Source: 55-13 sp964501275 (GTDB lineage: Bacteria; Armatimonadota; Fimbriimonadia; Fimbriimonadales; Fimbriimonadaceae). Taken from it: 64,000 nucleotides of DNA. The position numbers and the translations under genes were made by a program. The notes below the pieces were generated by a model. It saw only the letters and a list, made by a program, of their open reading frames with translations, was not told where the DNA came from and made no database searches. This document shows, piece after piece, positions 56,172 to 64,000 of the stretch. The DNA is taken from positions 16,417 to 80,416 of the forward strand of contig CAZCSP010000017.1 of NCBI GenBank assembly GCA_964501275.1, written 5' to 3'. How positions within the stretch are numbered: the first letter of the stretch is position 1; every line of letters starts with the position of its first letter.

Positions 56172-57620
56172 TTACCGAGAACCCCGCCTACCTCCGCCAA
56201 TTGGCCCCTGTAAACCGCCATTCCCAGGTCGGATCGGGTCAGGGCCTTTGGGACCGGGGCCGTCGTCGTCCGAGGCGCCGTAGATCTTGCCTTTCACACC
56301 ATTGGCCTCCAAGTCCTCGTCGTCCTCTTTCGTCGAGACGATCACCTGTTGCGCCAGGATATCGTCGCCAATCGAGGTTCGGAGTCGCGTATCGGCTTGG
56401 CCAGCGCGGCTGACCATTTTAAGGGTGTCTTTTTCGCCGTCGTAAAAGGCCTGGTTCGCCGAGATGTGCCGCCACCGTCCACCCGGAAGTTCTTGTCTCG
56501 CCTGCGGCTCGCCCGTGATGGTGGCTCGACGGCTGCCACGCCCGTACCAATACTCGATCTTTGCGGCGGTGATTGCCACGGGATAGTCGCGAATCGACTT
56601 GGGACTTTGCAGATCCTGATCTAGTTTCTTCTCCTGCTCGCTCTTTTGGACGGGAGGGGCCGCGGGTCTCTCCTTGGCAATATCCTCAGGAACCATCGGG
56701 CGGAATGGGGGAATCTCTTCCACCACCGCTTTGGCCTGCTTCGCTTTCGGCTTCACCAGCATATCCACCGCACCCGTCAAGACGGCTCGCTTGTCCTTGC
56801 GGTAAATGACCGCCTTCGCACAGGTTAAATTGGCTTTGGCGGAGAAGTAACGCACGTTGCCGGTGGCGGTCACGACGTCGGTCTTCTCGTTGTGCTCGAA
56901 GTGGTCGGCCTTCACGATGATATCGCCGTCCGTCGCCGTGCCCTTATCCCATGATCGAACGCCGTTCTTGATGTTTAAGTTCGCGTTTCCCTCGGTTTCA
57001 AACTCCCATCGCTTGAGGGACTGCCCCTGCTCTTCCTGCAGATCAAGGGCGATGTGGCCCGCCCAATGCATCGGCCCGAGCGTTGCCACCTGGTCGTTCA
57101 TGGCATAGAGAAGGCCCTTGGCTTCAATCTGCCCCTTATAGAACTTCCCGCGAATCGTCCCCGGCGCACGTAGTGCCTGGGTTCGCTCGTCGATGGAGAT
57201 TTGGGGGGTTTTGAGGTCGATGTCTTTGTTCCAGACTCTGGCGTTATCTGCCGTCAATATCCGCCCCGATGCGTTCCAGAGCGCCGTCGGTGCAGCGAAG
57301 TGGACCCTGGTTTCGTCTTCGGCAGTGTAGGTTCCCTGGGAGACGCCCTCCAATCGATATTGAGAGCGATTGGAGGGGATAAACACTTTGTCCACCGACG
57401 CTTCAGTCACCCGTTTGTCGCCGCGATATTGCACCAGATGCACCTTCCCGAGCGTCATGCCGAGTTGGTCGGGCGAGATCAGGTTTCGCTTCCTCATGTT
57501 CACCAGGGGATCGATCTTGGCGAACTCCTGGATATAGATAATCGAACCCACTCCGGCCGCGGCAATCGCCAAGACCGAGAGGGTTCGTTTGAGGAAACTC
57601 TTCTTAGTTGAGTGTGACAT
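56172..57620 (-). CDS. LptC/OstA-like envelope protein
   Basis: About 482 residues. A single N-terminal membrane segment (LKRTLSVLAIAAAGVGSIIYI, about 10-30) is followed by beta-jellyroll-like repeats. 'GTYTAEDETRVHFAAPTALWNASGRILTADNARVW' and 'DVVTATGNVRYFSAKANLTCAKAVIYRKDKRAVLTGAV' match the LptC and OstA/LptA patterns for carrying lipopolysaccharide across the periplasm. The two kinds of unit seem joined in one chain. The C-terminus is Gly/Pro-rich. ATG 57620 overlaps the previous stop by 17 bp. It supports a diderm cell. Confidence 0.8.
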   Translation of the reverse strand: MSHSTKKSFLKRTLSVLAIAAAGVGSIIYIQEFAKIDPLVNMRKRNLISPDQLGMTLGKVHLVQYRGDKRVTEASVDKVFIPSNRSQYRLEGVSQGTYTAEDETRVHFAAPTALWNASGRILTADNARVWNKDIDLKTPQISIDERTQALRAPGTIRGKFYKGQIEAKGLLYAMNDQVATLGPMHWAGHIALDLQEEQGQSLKRWEFETEGNANLNIKNGVRSWDKGTATDGDIIVKADHFEHNEKTDVVTATGNVRYFSAKANLTCAKAVIYRKDKRAVLTGAVDMLVKPKAKQAKAVVEEIPPFRPMVPEDIAKERPAAPPVQKSEQEKKLDQDLQSPKSIRDYPVAITAAKIEYWYGRGSRRATITGEPQARQELPGGRWRHISANQAFYDGEKDTLKMVSRAGQADTRLRTSIGDDILAQQVIVSTKEDDEDLEANGVKGKIYGASDDDGPGPKGPDPIRPGNGGLQGPIGGGRRGSR

Positions 57621-58491
57621 CGGGCACCGTAACCGTCTGATTCGGCTGGGTGAGTTCCACATTCTGCGTCGGTGCGGTCTGCGATCCCCGTTCATAGGTG
57701 ATCTCATAGCTTCCCGGCGTGATCCAGAAGAAGTATCGCCCGTCGTTCCCAACGTTGTAGATCCTCAGATCGGTGGAACCCTGCTTTAGCCTCACAATCG
57801 TTCCAATCGATCCTCCGACCGGCAACACCCTGCCTGTTATATTGTACGGCTGGCCAGGCGGGTTTGGATCATCCAATGGCGTTAAAAGCACGTCGCCTAT
57901 ATCCACTACGTTCGCGCCATCCTTTACAAACGGAGCCGCCGTAAAGTCGGTCCGCAAGAATTGACCCTGCTTCACGGCCGAACCCAGAATCCCCCAAAAG
58001 GCGGTCTGGGTATCGCTGGAGTAACCGACTCCCGTCAAGTTGAAGACGCCATCCGCATCCGTCAAACCAACTTGCCCGCCAAAAGAGACCTCGGCATTCG
58101 AGATCGGGTCGGAGGTGGTGGCGCTGATCGTGCGTCCGCGCAAGGTCACTTGCTCCGGTCCCACCCAAAGGTCGCCGATCACCGTCTGGCCGTTCGCCGG
58201 GCGGTGGTTGAACAGGAAGGTGGGCCAGCCTGTCTGGTTGGTCACAACCTCCGTCTGAGTCGAGCCCGCCGAGACGCCGCCCAGCGAGAACGAGCCGTCG
58301 GAGAGGTCGGTGGTGGCAGTAGGGCTTCCGCCAGGTTGCTGCACCACGCCCGCCGGGTTAAGAGGGCCGCCGCTGACCACGCTCAGGACGCGTCCAATCA
58401 GGGTATTCCCCCCTCCGCCCCCTCCGCCGCCGCCGCATCCCAAAAGGACGGCCAGGAAAGCCACGATGGAGATAGTTGCTGCCCGTTTCAA
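57604..58491 (-). CDS. lipoprotein with carboxypeptidase-regulatory-like domains
   Basis: The 295-residue product has a lipoprotein signal (ISIVAFLAVLLGC). The lipidated Cys is followed by nine Gly, an unusual flexible tether. Two or more beta-sandwich units of the carboxypeptidase regulatory-like type follow (NTLIGRVLSVVSGGPLNPAGV, VTLRGRTISATTSDPISNAEV, YNITGRVLPVGGSIGTIVRL). No catalytic site. It overlaps the genes on both sides (4 bp and 17 bp), so it is tightly coupled in the envelope operon. Confidence 0.83.
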   Translation of the reverse strand: MKRAATISIVAFLAVLLGCGGGGGGGGGNTLIGRVLSVVSGGPLNPAGVVQQPGGSPTATTDLSDGSFSLGGVSAGSTQTEVVTNQTGWPTFLFNHRPANGQTVIGDLWVGPEQVTLRGRTISATTSDPISNAEVSFGGQVGLTDADGVFNLTGVGYSSDTQTAFWGILGSAVKQGQFLRTDFTAAPFVKDGANVVDIGDVLLTPLDDPNPPGQPYNITGRVLPVGGSIGTIVRLKQGSTDLRIYNVGNDGRYFFWITPGSYEITYERGSQTAPTQNVELTQPNQTVTVPDVTLN

Positions 58492-61241
58492 TTCGAACCT
58501 CCTGCCACGATCTTGATGTACTCGACCGGATTCTTCGCCAAGTGGTTGTACACAAATCCCGGCTTAACAATCCAAGACTTACCCTTGGGGTCAATCAACT
58601 TCAGCGAAGGAATGTTGCCCAGCAGCTTGGTGAATTCGAACCGATGGAGCTTGTTCGGGCTCAATCCCTGCAACCGCAACGTGTACGTCTCGCCCGCCTG
58701 CATCCCGCGAATATCCTTATAGAGCTGCTCATAGTCCTCGACGATCACCTGGAACCCGCCGATTCCCGGCGGCATCCCGCTGTCCTCTTTCGGGTCAAAG
58801 GACCGGGTCGCGGTCGCACTCTGCCCGATCACTACTTTGGCGGCCTGGTTGTTGAGCTTCATCTGGATGCCCAACCGCCACCCTGTCGGGGTGGCGGTTG
58901 CCATGAAGGTCGGAGCAAGTCCACCCGAGATCACCGCAGGCTGGAAAGAGAGGGTGACGCCTTCGGGCGCCAGCACCTGTACAAAGTAAGCCTTGCCCAA
59001 CTCAAACTGGCTCGCCTCGACAAAGGTTCCGGTCTCTGGAACCCCGGTTGCGGAGTCGGCTGGCCCGGGAACGAACTGGAAGAAGTTCAACCCGATATCC
59101 GTACCTACGGCTTCATTCCAACTGGTAGGGAATAGGGTGGTTCGCGTCACTCGGACACGTCCTGTAGTCACCGCTTCCGCAATCGGCGCGCTCACCATGT
59201 TCCAGCCTGGTTTCAGCGCCACGCTGGCCTCGATGTTCCGGTGAATCCGACCGCCCACGGAGAAGCTAGGCTGGGCCACATCAAGTCTTACGAAATACCC
59301 GTGCCCCACTTTAAACGGCTCCACCTCCGGAAACAACTCATAGCGTCCCCTAAAGGAGTTATAGCGGGCTGCCAGCGTCTGGCTGGGGGCGAGACTCAAG
59401 ACCTGGCTATTCAGGCTGGCAAACGGATCGATGGGGAAGCCGAAGAAGGAAATCCCCTTTGGCAATCCACCGGCGGGGGCGAAGGTCGCCTCGTCGTCCA
59501 TCCGCAAGTCCAGCGCCAGCGAACCCGGCCCCTTGTTCACCTTTCGGCTGAGAAGTGTCGTGTCGCTACCGGAACGATTCCGAACCACATTCACCACCAA
59601 CCGGGCGTTGCCCAGATAGGTAGGGGTGTTGATCAGGATGCCAAAGGCGTTTCGGTTGACCGGAACGTCCGGGATCGCGCTGCCGTTGATCGTCACTTGC
59701 AGCCGAAGCGTGTCTCCGACCAGCAGATTCGCGCCCGCCACCGTTCCATAGAAGTCGCGCGGCGTGGATTGCGAGGGGGTCGCGATGGAACCGATGGGCA
59801 GATACACCCGCTCAATCTGATCTTGGATCGGCACTTCCACTGCCGCCCGGTAGGGCGACCCGCCGTATAGGTCCCGGATATTGGGAACCACCGCTCCGTA
59901 GCCCGCCGCGATGTTCATTCGCTCGGCGTCCGCGGTAGTCGGGAAAGTGCGGTTGAACGTGGCATTGCCCTCCCAGATGATCGGATAGCTCGTCCCGCTC
60001 AGCAAGGTCTCGTTGCCCCCGGCCATTGTCTCAAACCAGTGGGCTACCAGGTAGAACGGACCAAAGTCGCTTCCGCTCAACCCGCCCAAGACCGGAGTCG
60101 GCTCCACCAGGAGTTTGGGTCCGAGGGTCGTCTTGGTCTCCAATGCGTACTGCCGCTTGAACCAGTCCGCAAACGACCGGCCCTCGATGGTCGGATCGCT
60201 GGGCCTCAACGCGTTTAAAGTCGTCTGCCCCAAGGCGATTAGGGCGTTCACATCGTTCGCAATACTAGGCTGGGCATAGAACCCGGTGTTGTAGGCTGCC
60301 ACGAAACCCGGATGCTCAGACAGAACCTTGATCCAAGCCGCCGCCGACATCTTGAACCGCATCTTGAAAAGCCCGCCAACCGAGCCGGCATCCGGCAGCG
60401 GCACATAGCGCAGGTTCGGGGCGATGAACTTCTCGCCGCCCAGCGCCCGCTGGTTGTACCAATCGTAGAACGCCTCGATGTCGTAGGTCTGGATCAGCAC
60501 GCTCTCGATCAACTCCGAATCCAGTCCGGAGATCATCGCCGCGGGAGTTCGGGCGATCCGTTGCGTCACCGCTCTGGCCAAACCCGCATTGAAGGCGTCG
60601 TATCCATACTGGTTCGGACCAATGTATGCCAGCAGCAGGCAGTGGATGAAGTTGATCGCGGCGACTTCCCGGCGATCCTCCAACTGGTAGGGTGGGAAGT
60701 GGATCTCGGGCGTTCCCGGTGCGTTGGGCACATAGTAACCGCCCATTTGATCTTCCCGATTGCCAATCGGCGGGACTACGCCATCTGCGTTCTTCACCGC
60801 CACATCTCCTCCCACCGACGGCGCGCCGAAGAGGGTGTCCAGGAAGGGCTGAGCCTTGGTGTAAACCTCCTGCAGGTATGTCCTCAATTCCACCGAGAAC
60901 GCTCCTGGGCCGCTGGTATCGAAAACAAGGTTCAAAGGGGCGCTGCCCCGAGAGGGCATTCTTGTGGGGGCCGGCAGCCGCTGGCCGTTAGACGTCAGCC
61001 AAACGGTGACAGGAAATAGATCTTGCCCTTTCCCCTTGTGCGCAAATCTGCCCCGATTTACCGCACCTTGTCGGGCGATGATCTTGGCCAAGTTTCCATT
61101 GAGGAGGTTGACCGCCTCATTCACCTTGGAAAACGCGACGTCGCGCGACCGAGTCTGGCCCACCTCGACCTCGATGGTCTGAGCCTGGGAAAGGGCGGAT
61201 AGCCCCAAAATGAGAAGAGAGAATCTAGCTGAGAGCTTCAA
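58488..61241 (-). CDS. 917-residue secreted protein of unknown function
   Basis: Signal peptide at 1-20 (KLSARFSLLILGLSALSQA). TTG 61241 is preceded by AAGGTGG. Residues ~20-470 look like one large mainly helical domain (LEDRREVAAINFIHCLLLAYIGPNQYGYDAFNAGLARAV). It is followed by beta-sandwich repeats with VALKPGWNMVSAPI-type motifs as in FlgD-like/C-terminal sorting regions (about 690-760). No active-site motif recognised. It overlaps the poly-Gly lipoprotein gene by 4 bp, which suggests the two gene products act together at the cell surface. Confidence 0.85.
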   Translation of the reverse strand: MKLSARFSLLILGLSALSQAQTIEVEVGQTRSRDVAFSKVNEAVNLLNGNLAKIIARQGAVNRGRFAHKGKGQDLFPVTVWLTSNGQRLPAPTRMPSRGSAPLNLVFDTSGPGAFSVELRTYLQEVYTKAQPFLDTLFGAPSVGGDVAVKNADGVVPPIGNREDQMGGYYVPNAPGTPEIHFPPYQLEDRREVAAINFIHCLLLAYIGPNQYGYDAFNAGLARAVTQRIARTPAAMISGLDSELIESVLIQTYDIEAFYDWYNQRALGGEKFIAPNLRYVPLPDAGSVGGLFKMRFKMSAAAWIKVLSEHPGFVAAYNTGFYAQPSIANDVNALIALGQTTLNALRPSDPTIEGRSFADWFKRQYALETKTTLGPKLLVEPTPVLGGLSGSDFGPFYLVAHWFETMAGGNETLLSGTSYPIIWEGNATFNRTFPTTADAERMNIAAGYGAVVPNIRDLYGGSPYRAAVEVPIQDQIERVYLPIGSIATPSQSTPRDFYGTVAGANLLVGDTLRLQVTINGSAIPDVPVNRNAFGILINTPTYLGNARLVVNVVRNRSGSDTTLLSRKVNKGPGSLALDLRMDDEATFAPAGGLPKGISFFGFPIDPFASLNSQVLSLAPSQTLAARYNSFRGRYELFPEVEPFKVGHGYFVRLDVAQPSFSVGGRIHRNIEASVALKPGWNMVSAPIAEAVTTGRVRVTRTTLFPTSWNEAVGTDIGLNFFQFVPGPADSATGVPETGTFVEASQFELGKAYFVQVLAPEGVTLSFQPAVISGGLAPTFMATATPTGWRLGIQMKLNNQAAKVVIGQSATATRSFDPKEDSGMPPGIGGFQVIVEDYEQLYKDIRGMQAGETYTLRLQGLSPNKLHRFEFTKLLGNIPSLKLIDPKGKSWIVKPGFVYNHLAKNPVEYIKIVAGGSN

Positions 61242-61294
61242 AGGTCCACCTTTCGTAAATCGCAGTGCAAGTTATCTTGACAGGTCGGCAGGGC

Positions 61295-61335
61295 AAAAAA
61301 AGGACGGCTCCAGTTGCTGCGAGATCGGAGCCGTC
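61295..61335 (-). terminator. rho-independent terminator (minus strand)
   Basis: On the minus strand GACGGCTCC, 15-nt loop, GGAGCCGTC, C, then seven T. Perfect 9-bp stem. It separates the gene at 61376-62701 from the downstream three-gene run. Confidence 0.92.
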
Positions 61336-61351
61336 GAAAGATGTATCTATC

Positions 61352-61372
61352 CCAGGGACGGAGTGTCCCTGG
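61352..61372 (-). repeat. hairpin next to the stop codon
   Basis: CCAGGGAC, loop of 5, GTCCCTGG, 3 bp past the stop at 61376. It precedes the main terminator and may protect the mRNA end. Confidence 0.65.
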
Positions 61373-61375
61373 AGG

Positions 61376-62701
61376 TTAGTTCGCGATGAAGCTCTCCACA
61401 CGGCTGATCGTTCGGCTTTGGTTCGCATTTGCCGATCCGACCACCACGTAGTAGTAGCGCCGTCCCGACTGCAAAGCGCCGCCACTGTAAGTGACTTGCG
61501 TTCCGGTAACGGTGGAACTGGTCCACCACGGGCCAACTCCGATCCCTGGATACTCATCGAACATATAGACGACATAGTTTTCCGCGCCAGACCCCGACTC
61601 CCACCGGAACCGGAGCGGCCCCTGCAACGGAGACATCGGGTAAAGGTCGCCCAACGTCTGCACCTGCGCAGTATTGGACGGATCGCTCTCGCTATTGTTC
61701 GATGGATCGCTGGTGTTCACGGCGGAGATGTAGTACTGGTAAGTCTGGAACTCGATCAGGTCTTCATCCATGTCGATGAAGCTCTCTGCCTCGGTATCCC
61801 GCAAGAAGTCGATGGCCGTGAACGAGCCGGAGCCTCCCGTGCGCCGATAAATGCCAAAACCAATATGGGCAGCGTGGTCGGGATAGGAGTCCCAGAAAAG
61901 ATCGGCCTCGATCCAGTTCCCGTCAATGGTATTGCGAGTGATCGACTTCACCGGAGTACGTGGATCGTACAAGCGTTTGATATTCTGGTAAGCGCTCTCC
62001 GATTGCGGCGACCGCGTGACCTCCCTGGGGGTGGTCCAAGTCACAGCCTCAAGCCCAGTGGGCGCGGGCAGGAGAGGATCCGTCGGGTTCTTTAGAGTCA
62101 GCACCAACTCGGTTTCACCACCCGCGGGCACGGTCACAAAGTCGGCGTCTGAGTTATAGCCCACGCCGCTGGCGATGATCTTGTACTCCTCGCCTCCCAT
62201 TAGCGAATCAAAGTCGAACCGGCCGTTCGAGTTGGTTAGCTCCAAACTGCTGCCGAAGACGCCTCCGGTGGTGGTCGGGATCGCATAAACACGGGCCCCC
62301 TCCAGGTTGAAACCCTGATTATCAATCACGACGCCATAGACTCTCGCCATCTGGTTGGGACGCATGACCGTAACTTGGACGCTCTTGCTGCGCTCCCCCT
62401 CAAAGACGCGGACCATGTTCTCGCCCCGATAGGTGAGGCCATCCTGGACGATCTCGGCGCGAACCCGACGATCTCCTGGACGGACGTCATGCAGCAGAAA
62501 GGTTCCGGCAGAGTTGGAAAGCGTCTCGCCGCTTCCGTCAATCCACACCTTCGCTCCCCGAACGGCGTCGCCGTTGTAGTCCAAGATGAGTCCTGAAACC
62601 TCTCCTTTCACCCCGGAGCCCGTTCCTCCCCCACCACAACCTGCCATGGCGAACAACATCGCCAGGCATACCAATCCATGCAAAAGTCTCATGCTTCTCA
62701 T
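61376..62701 (-). CDS. lipoprotein with carboxypeptidase-regulatory-like and fibronectin-type domains
   Basis: About 441 residues. Lipoprotein signal RSMRLLHGLVCLAMLFAMAGC, again followed by Gly residues (CGGGGTGSG). Residues ~30-210 hold two carboxypeptidase regulatory-like units (GEVSGLILDYNGDAVRGAKVWIDG, ARVYGVVIDNQGFNLEGARVYA). Residues ~225-430 hold fibronectin-III-like units (GFGIYRRTGGSGSFTAID, SGRRYYYVVVGSAN). It is probably a surface scaffold or adhesin. ATG 62701 gives the best signal peptide; ATG 62728 is possible. Confidence 0.83.
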   Translation of the reverse strand: MRSMRLLHGLVCLAMLFAMAGCGGGGTGSGVKGEVSGLILDYNGDAVRGAKVWIDGSGETLSNSAGTFLLHDVRPGDRRVRAEIVQDGLTYRGENMVRVFEGERSKSVQVTVMRPNQMARVYGVVIDNQGFNLEGARVYAIPTTTGGVFGSSLELTNSNGRFDFDSLMGGEEYKIIASGVGYNSDADFVTVPAGGETELVLTLKNPTDPLLPAPTGLEAVTWTTPREVTRSPQSESAYQNIKRLYDPRTPVKSITRNTIDGNWIEADLFWDSYPDHAAHIGFGIYRRTGGSGSFTAIDFLRDTEAESFIDMDEDLIEFQTYQYYISAVNTSDPSNNSESDPSNTAQVQTLGDLYPMSPLQGPLRFRWESGSGAENYVVYMFDEYPGIGVGPWWTSSTVTGTQVTYSGGALQSGRRYYYVVVGSANANQSRTISRVESFIAN

Positions 62702-62887
62702 AACGAATGCAAGGGGTAAGGGTTTCATTCAATTCAAAGTTCCCGCGGTGATTGGAGGTCGGAAAAGCGTAAATCGAGCGGGCCTGACGAGCGCTGCCGT
62801 CGTCAAGGGAATAAGGGAGCGAGGGAATGGGTGGTCAGGGGTATCCCGCCCTGGTTGACTGAAGCACGCCCGCCCACCGCCCTGCCG

Positions 62888-63340
62888 CTACCCGCTCGAA
62901 TCCAAGAACTTGACCTTGATCGCGGCCACTTCGCGGGGCATCTTGATGATGATGTAAGGCGTCGTGAAGGCCATCGTCACACCTTGCCCAGGCTTGGGCT
63001 TATTCAGAATCGCCTCAACGATCAGACGCTGCACATCTACTTTGGCGATCCGCTTCACATCCACGCTGAACCCCCCGGTCGGGTGCTGTCCGCCAAAGAT
63101 CACGACCACCTGCTCGGTCTGCCAATCGACTTGCTTGGCGAGTTTCTTGACGTGCTCCTCGCCCTTGTCCTTCAGAAACTCCTCGAAAGCGCGATCCGTG
63201 CGCAAAACCTTGAGGCCTTGCTCCTTCTCGCCGATGTTCGCGCCCCGCTCGATCACCTTGAACGGAATATCGCCCTGGGCCTGGCCAAAGCCACTCGCCG
63301 CCATCAAGACTCCCAACAACGCTATAAAGAGGATACGCAT
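62888..63340 (-). CDS. secreted PrcB-like protein
   Basis: About 150 residues. Signal peptide RILFIALLGVLMAASGFGQA. The C-terminal half matches the PrcB C-terminal pattern: WQTEQVVVIFGGQHPTGGFSVDVKRIAK and GQGVTMAFTTPYIIIKMP. In its type case PrcB regulates a surface protease complex; no such protease is adjacent. ATG 63340 is used; GTG 63349 lies three codons upstream. Confidence 0.83.
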   Translation of the reverse strand: MRILFIALLGVLMAASGFGQAQGDIPFKVIERGANIGEKEQGLKVLRTDRAFEEFLKDKGEEHVKKLAKQVDWQTEQVVVIFGGQHPTGGFSVDVKRIAKVDVQRLIVEAILNKPKPGQGVTMAFTTPYIIIKMPREVAAIKVKFLDSSG

Positions 63341-63426
63341 GGCGTTCACTACCTATTAGGACGCATCTTAGCCTGTATCGTTGCTACGTTCTTGAGAAAG
63401 ACCTACCCCGGCTCGGGATTTTCACG

Positions 63427-64000
63427 TCACAAGAACCTTCTCAGATAGTCTGCATAGATGCCGCAGCGGAAGGCGGCCTCGGCCCTGGTATGGCCTTTCA
63501 GCAGCCCGCCCGAGCGCAGTCTCAGGAATGCCTCTTCGCTTGCCAAGGGGCGGCCAGTCAGGAAACCTCTGACCTCCTCCAGTATCGCCGGATCGTTGGA
63601 CAGCGCGACCAGGAGCCTGCGCAGGTGGTCGCCAAAGGGGCCCTCGTCGCCAGCGGCTTGCGCTTCCAGGTCGTCCAAGGTCCGGCTGTGCCGGACCATC
63701 TCATCCAACCCCCGCCGCGTGAGATAGGGCTGCCCGCCGACGAGGGCGCGGAATCTCTCTAGGTCGGTGGGGCTCTTCAGGGGGTCTCCGTAGCGAGCGT
63801 TGAGGTCGGCCAACTGGGCGGCGTTGAAATCGGCCAACTCCAGGCGAGTCCCGACGTTGAACGGAGACTGGTTGAGGTCGCTGATGAAGAGGTGGGCCTC
63901 GGTGGCGTAGGCTAGGGCGACGGTGAAGCGGTTCCACGTCTCCTCGGCCCGGGCGGCGCGGCGGTTGTGCCAGGAGCGGATCATGCCGAAGAAGTCGCTG
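63427..64000 (-). CDS. AAA-like (PF14516-type) ATPase, C-terminal part
   Basis: The frame is open to the window edge: SDFFG precedes MIRSWHNRRA, so the protein starts beyond 64000. The visible ~190 residues match the C-terminal half of 'AAA-like' domains. SWHNRRA..EETWNRFTVALAYATEAHLFI is followed by NQSPFNVGTRLELADF, VGGQPYLTRRGLDEM and GPFGDHLRRLLVAL. In other phyla this domain is the NTPase of multi-domain NLR/STAND-like proteins with TIR, WD40 or effector domains. The partner domain and Walker motifs are outside the window. Confidence 0.82.
   Translation of the reverse strand, partial: SDFFGMIRSWHNRRAARAEETWNRFTVALAYATEAHLFISDLNQSPFNVGTRLELADFNAAQLADLNARYGDPLKSPTDLERFRALVGGQPYLTRRGLDEMVRHSRTLDDLEAQAAGDEGPFGDHLRRLLVALSNDPAILEEVRGFLTGRPLASEEAFLRLRSGGLLKGHTRAEAAFRCGIYADYLRRFL

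Noticed and set aside
1..64000. CRISPR array, prophage, transposase or rRNA operon
   Set aside because: I searched by eye for regular direct repeats with unique spacers, integrase or transposase motifs and rRNA cores, and found none.

Overview
The window looks like chromosomal DNA of a diderm bacterium of the Armatimonadota (Fimbriimonas-like). The clues are a DUF1559 prepilin-type gene next to LacI and sugar-uptake genes, many secreted or lipoprotein genes of unknown function, an LptC/OstA-like gene, GTG/TTG starts, and high-GC protein-coding DNA. This is inference from gene content; there is no rRNA to settle it. I see no rRNA, tRNA, CRISPR array, transposase or phage gene.

Layout. 1-5.7 kb: pyruvate kinase, small secreted and membrane proteins, a PfkB sugar kinase, a GspE-N-domain protein coupled to a MinD/FlhG-like ATPase, and an acyl-CoA thioesterase. 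5.8-13.6 kb: a VapBC pair, a 654-residue protein I do not recognise, dapF, a ~970 bp gene-free island of palindromes, a GH109 Gfo/Idh enzyme, topoisomerase IB and a second PIN toxin pair. 14-16.4 kb: a DUF1080 protein and an SGNH esterase-sialidase fusion, which with GH109 suggest breakdown of acetylated, sialylated glycans. 17-21.7 kb: glgA and a coupled pair encoding a RecQ helicase fused to a ComF-type phosphoribosyltransferase plus a DprA-like protein. 21.7-25.6 kb: an esterase-like PhoPQ-regulated-family protein, a copper-amine-oxidase-N-like envelope protein and a PilZ protein. 25.7-32.6 kb: a carbohydrate locus (binding protein and two permeases on one strand; lipoprotein, LacI regulator, prepilin-like protein and GH5 on the other) around a promoter overlapped by a LacI-type operator.

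32.6-40 kb: a structured leader before a cystathionine gamma-synthase-family gene, then a K+ channel, HIT protein, type-4 uracil-DNA glycosylase, polyprenyl diphosphate synthase, DUF1015 and an MBL hydrolase. 40-41.9 kb: an AT-richer two-gene islet of unknown function. 42-49.5 kb: membrane and lipoprotein genes, glycan-related hydrolases, a methyltransferase, and a vapBC locus broken by two frameshifts. 49.5-64 kb: a large secreted protein, aconitase-rimO, a HicB-like orphan, an envelope operon (two lipoproteins, a 917-residue secreted protein, an LptC/OstA-like protein), a PrcB-like protein and the C-terminal part of an AAA-like ATPase running off the end.

Three patterns cross the window. 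(1) Many genes have a TANNNT box 5-7 nt before the start codon and no Shine-Dalgarno, pointing to leaderless mRNAs. (2) Intergenic spaces repeatedly carry inverted repeats built from short repeated words. (3) Toxin-antitoxin modules are frequent: two intact, one decayed, one orphan HicB. The strongest candidates for an undescribed system are the RecQ-ComF/DprA pair, the methionine-gene leader with two hairpins sharing a C-rich loop, and the word-repeat elements.
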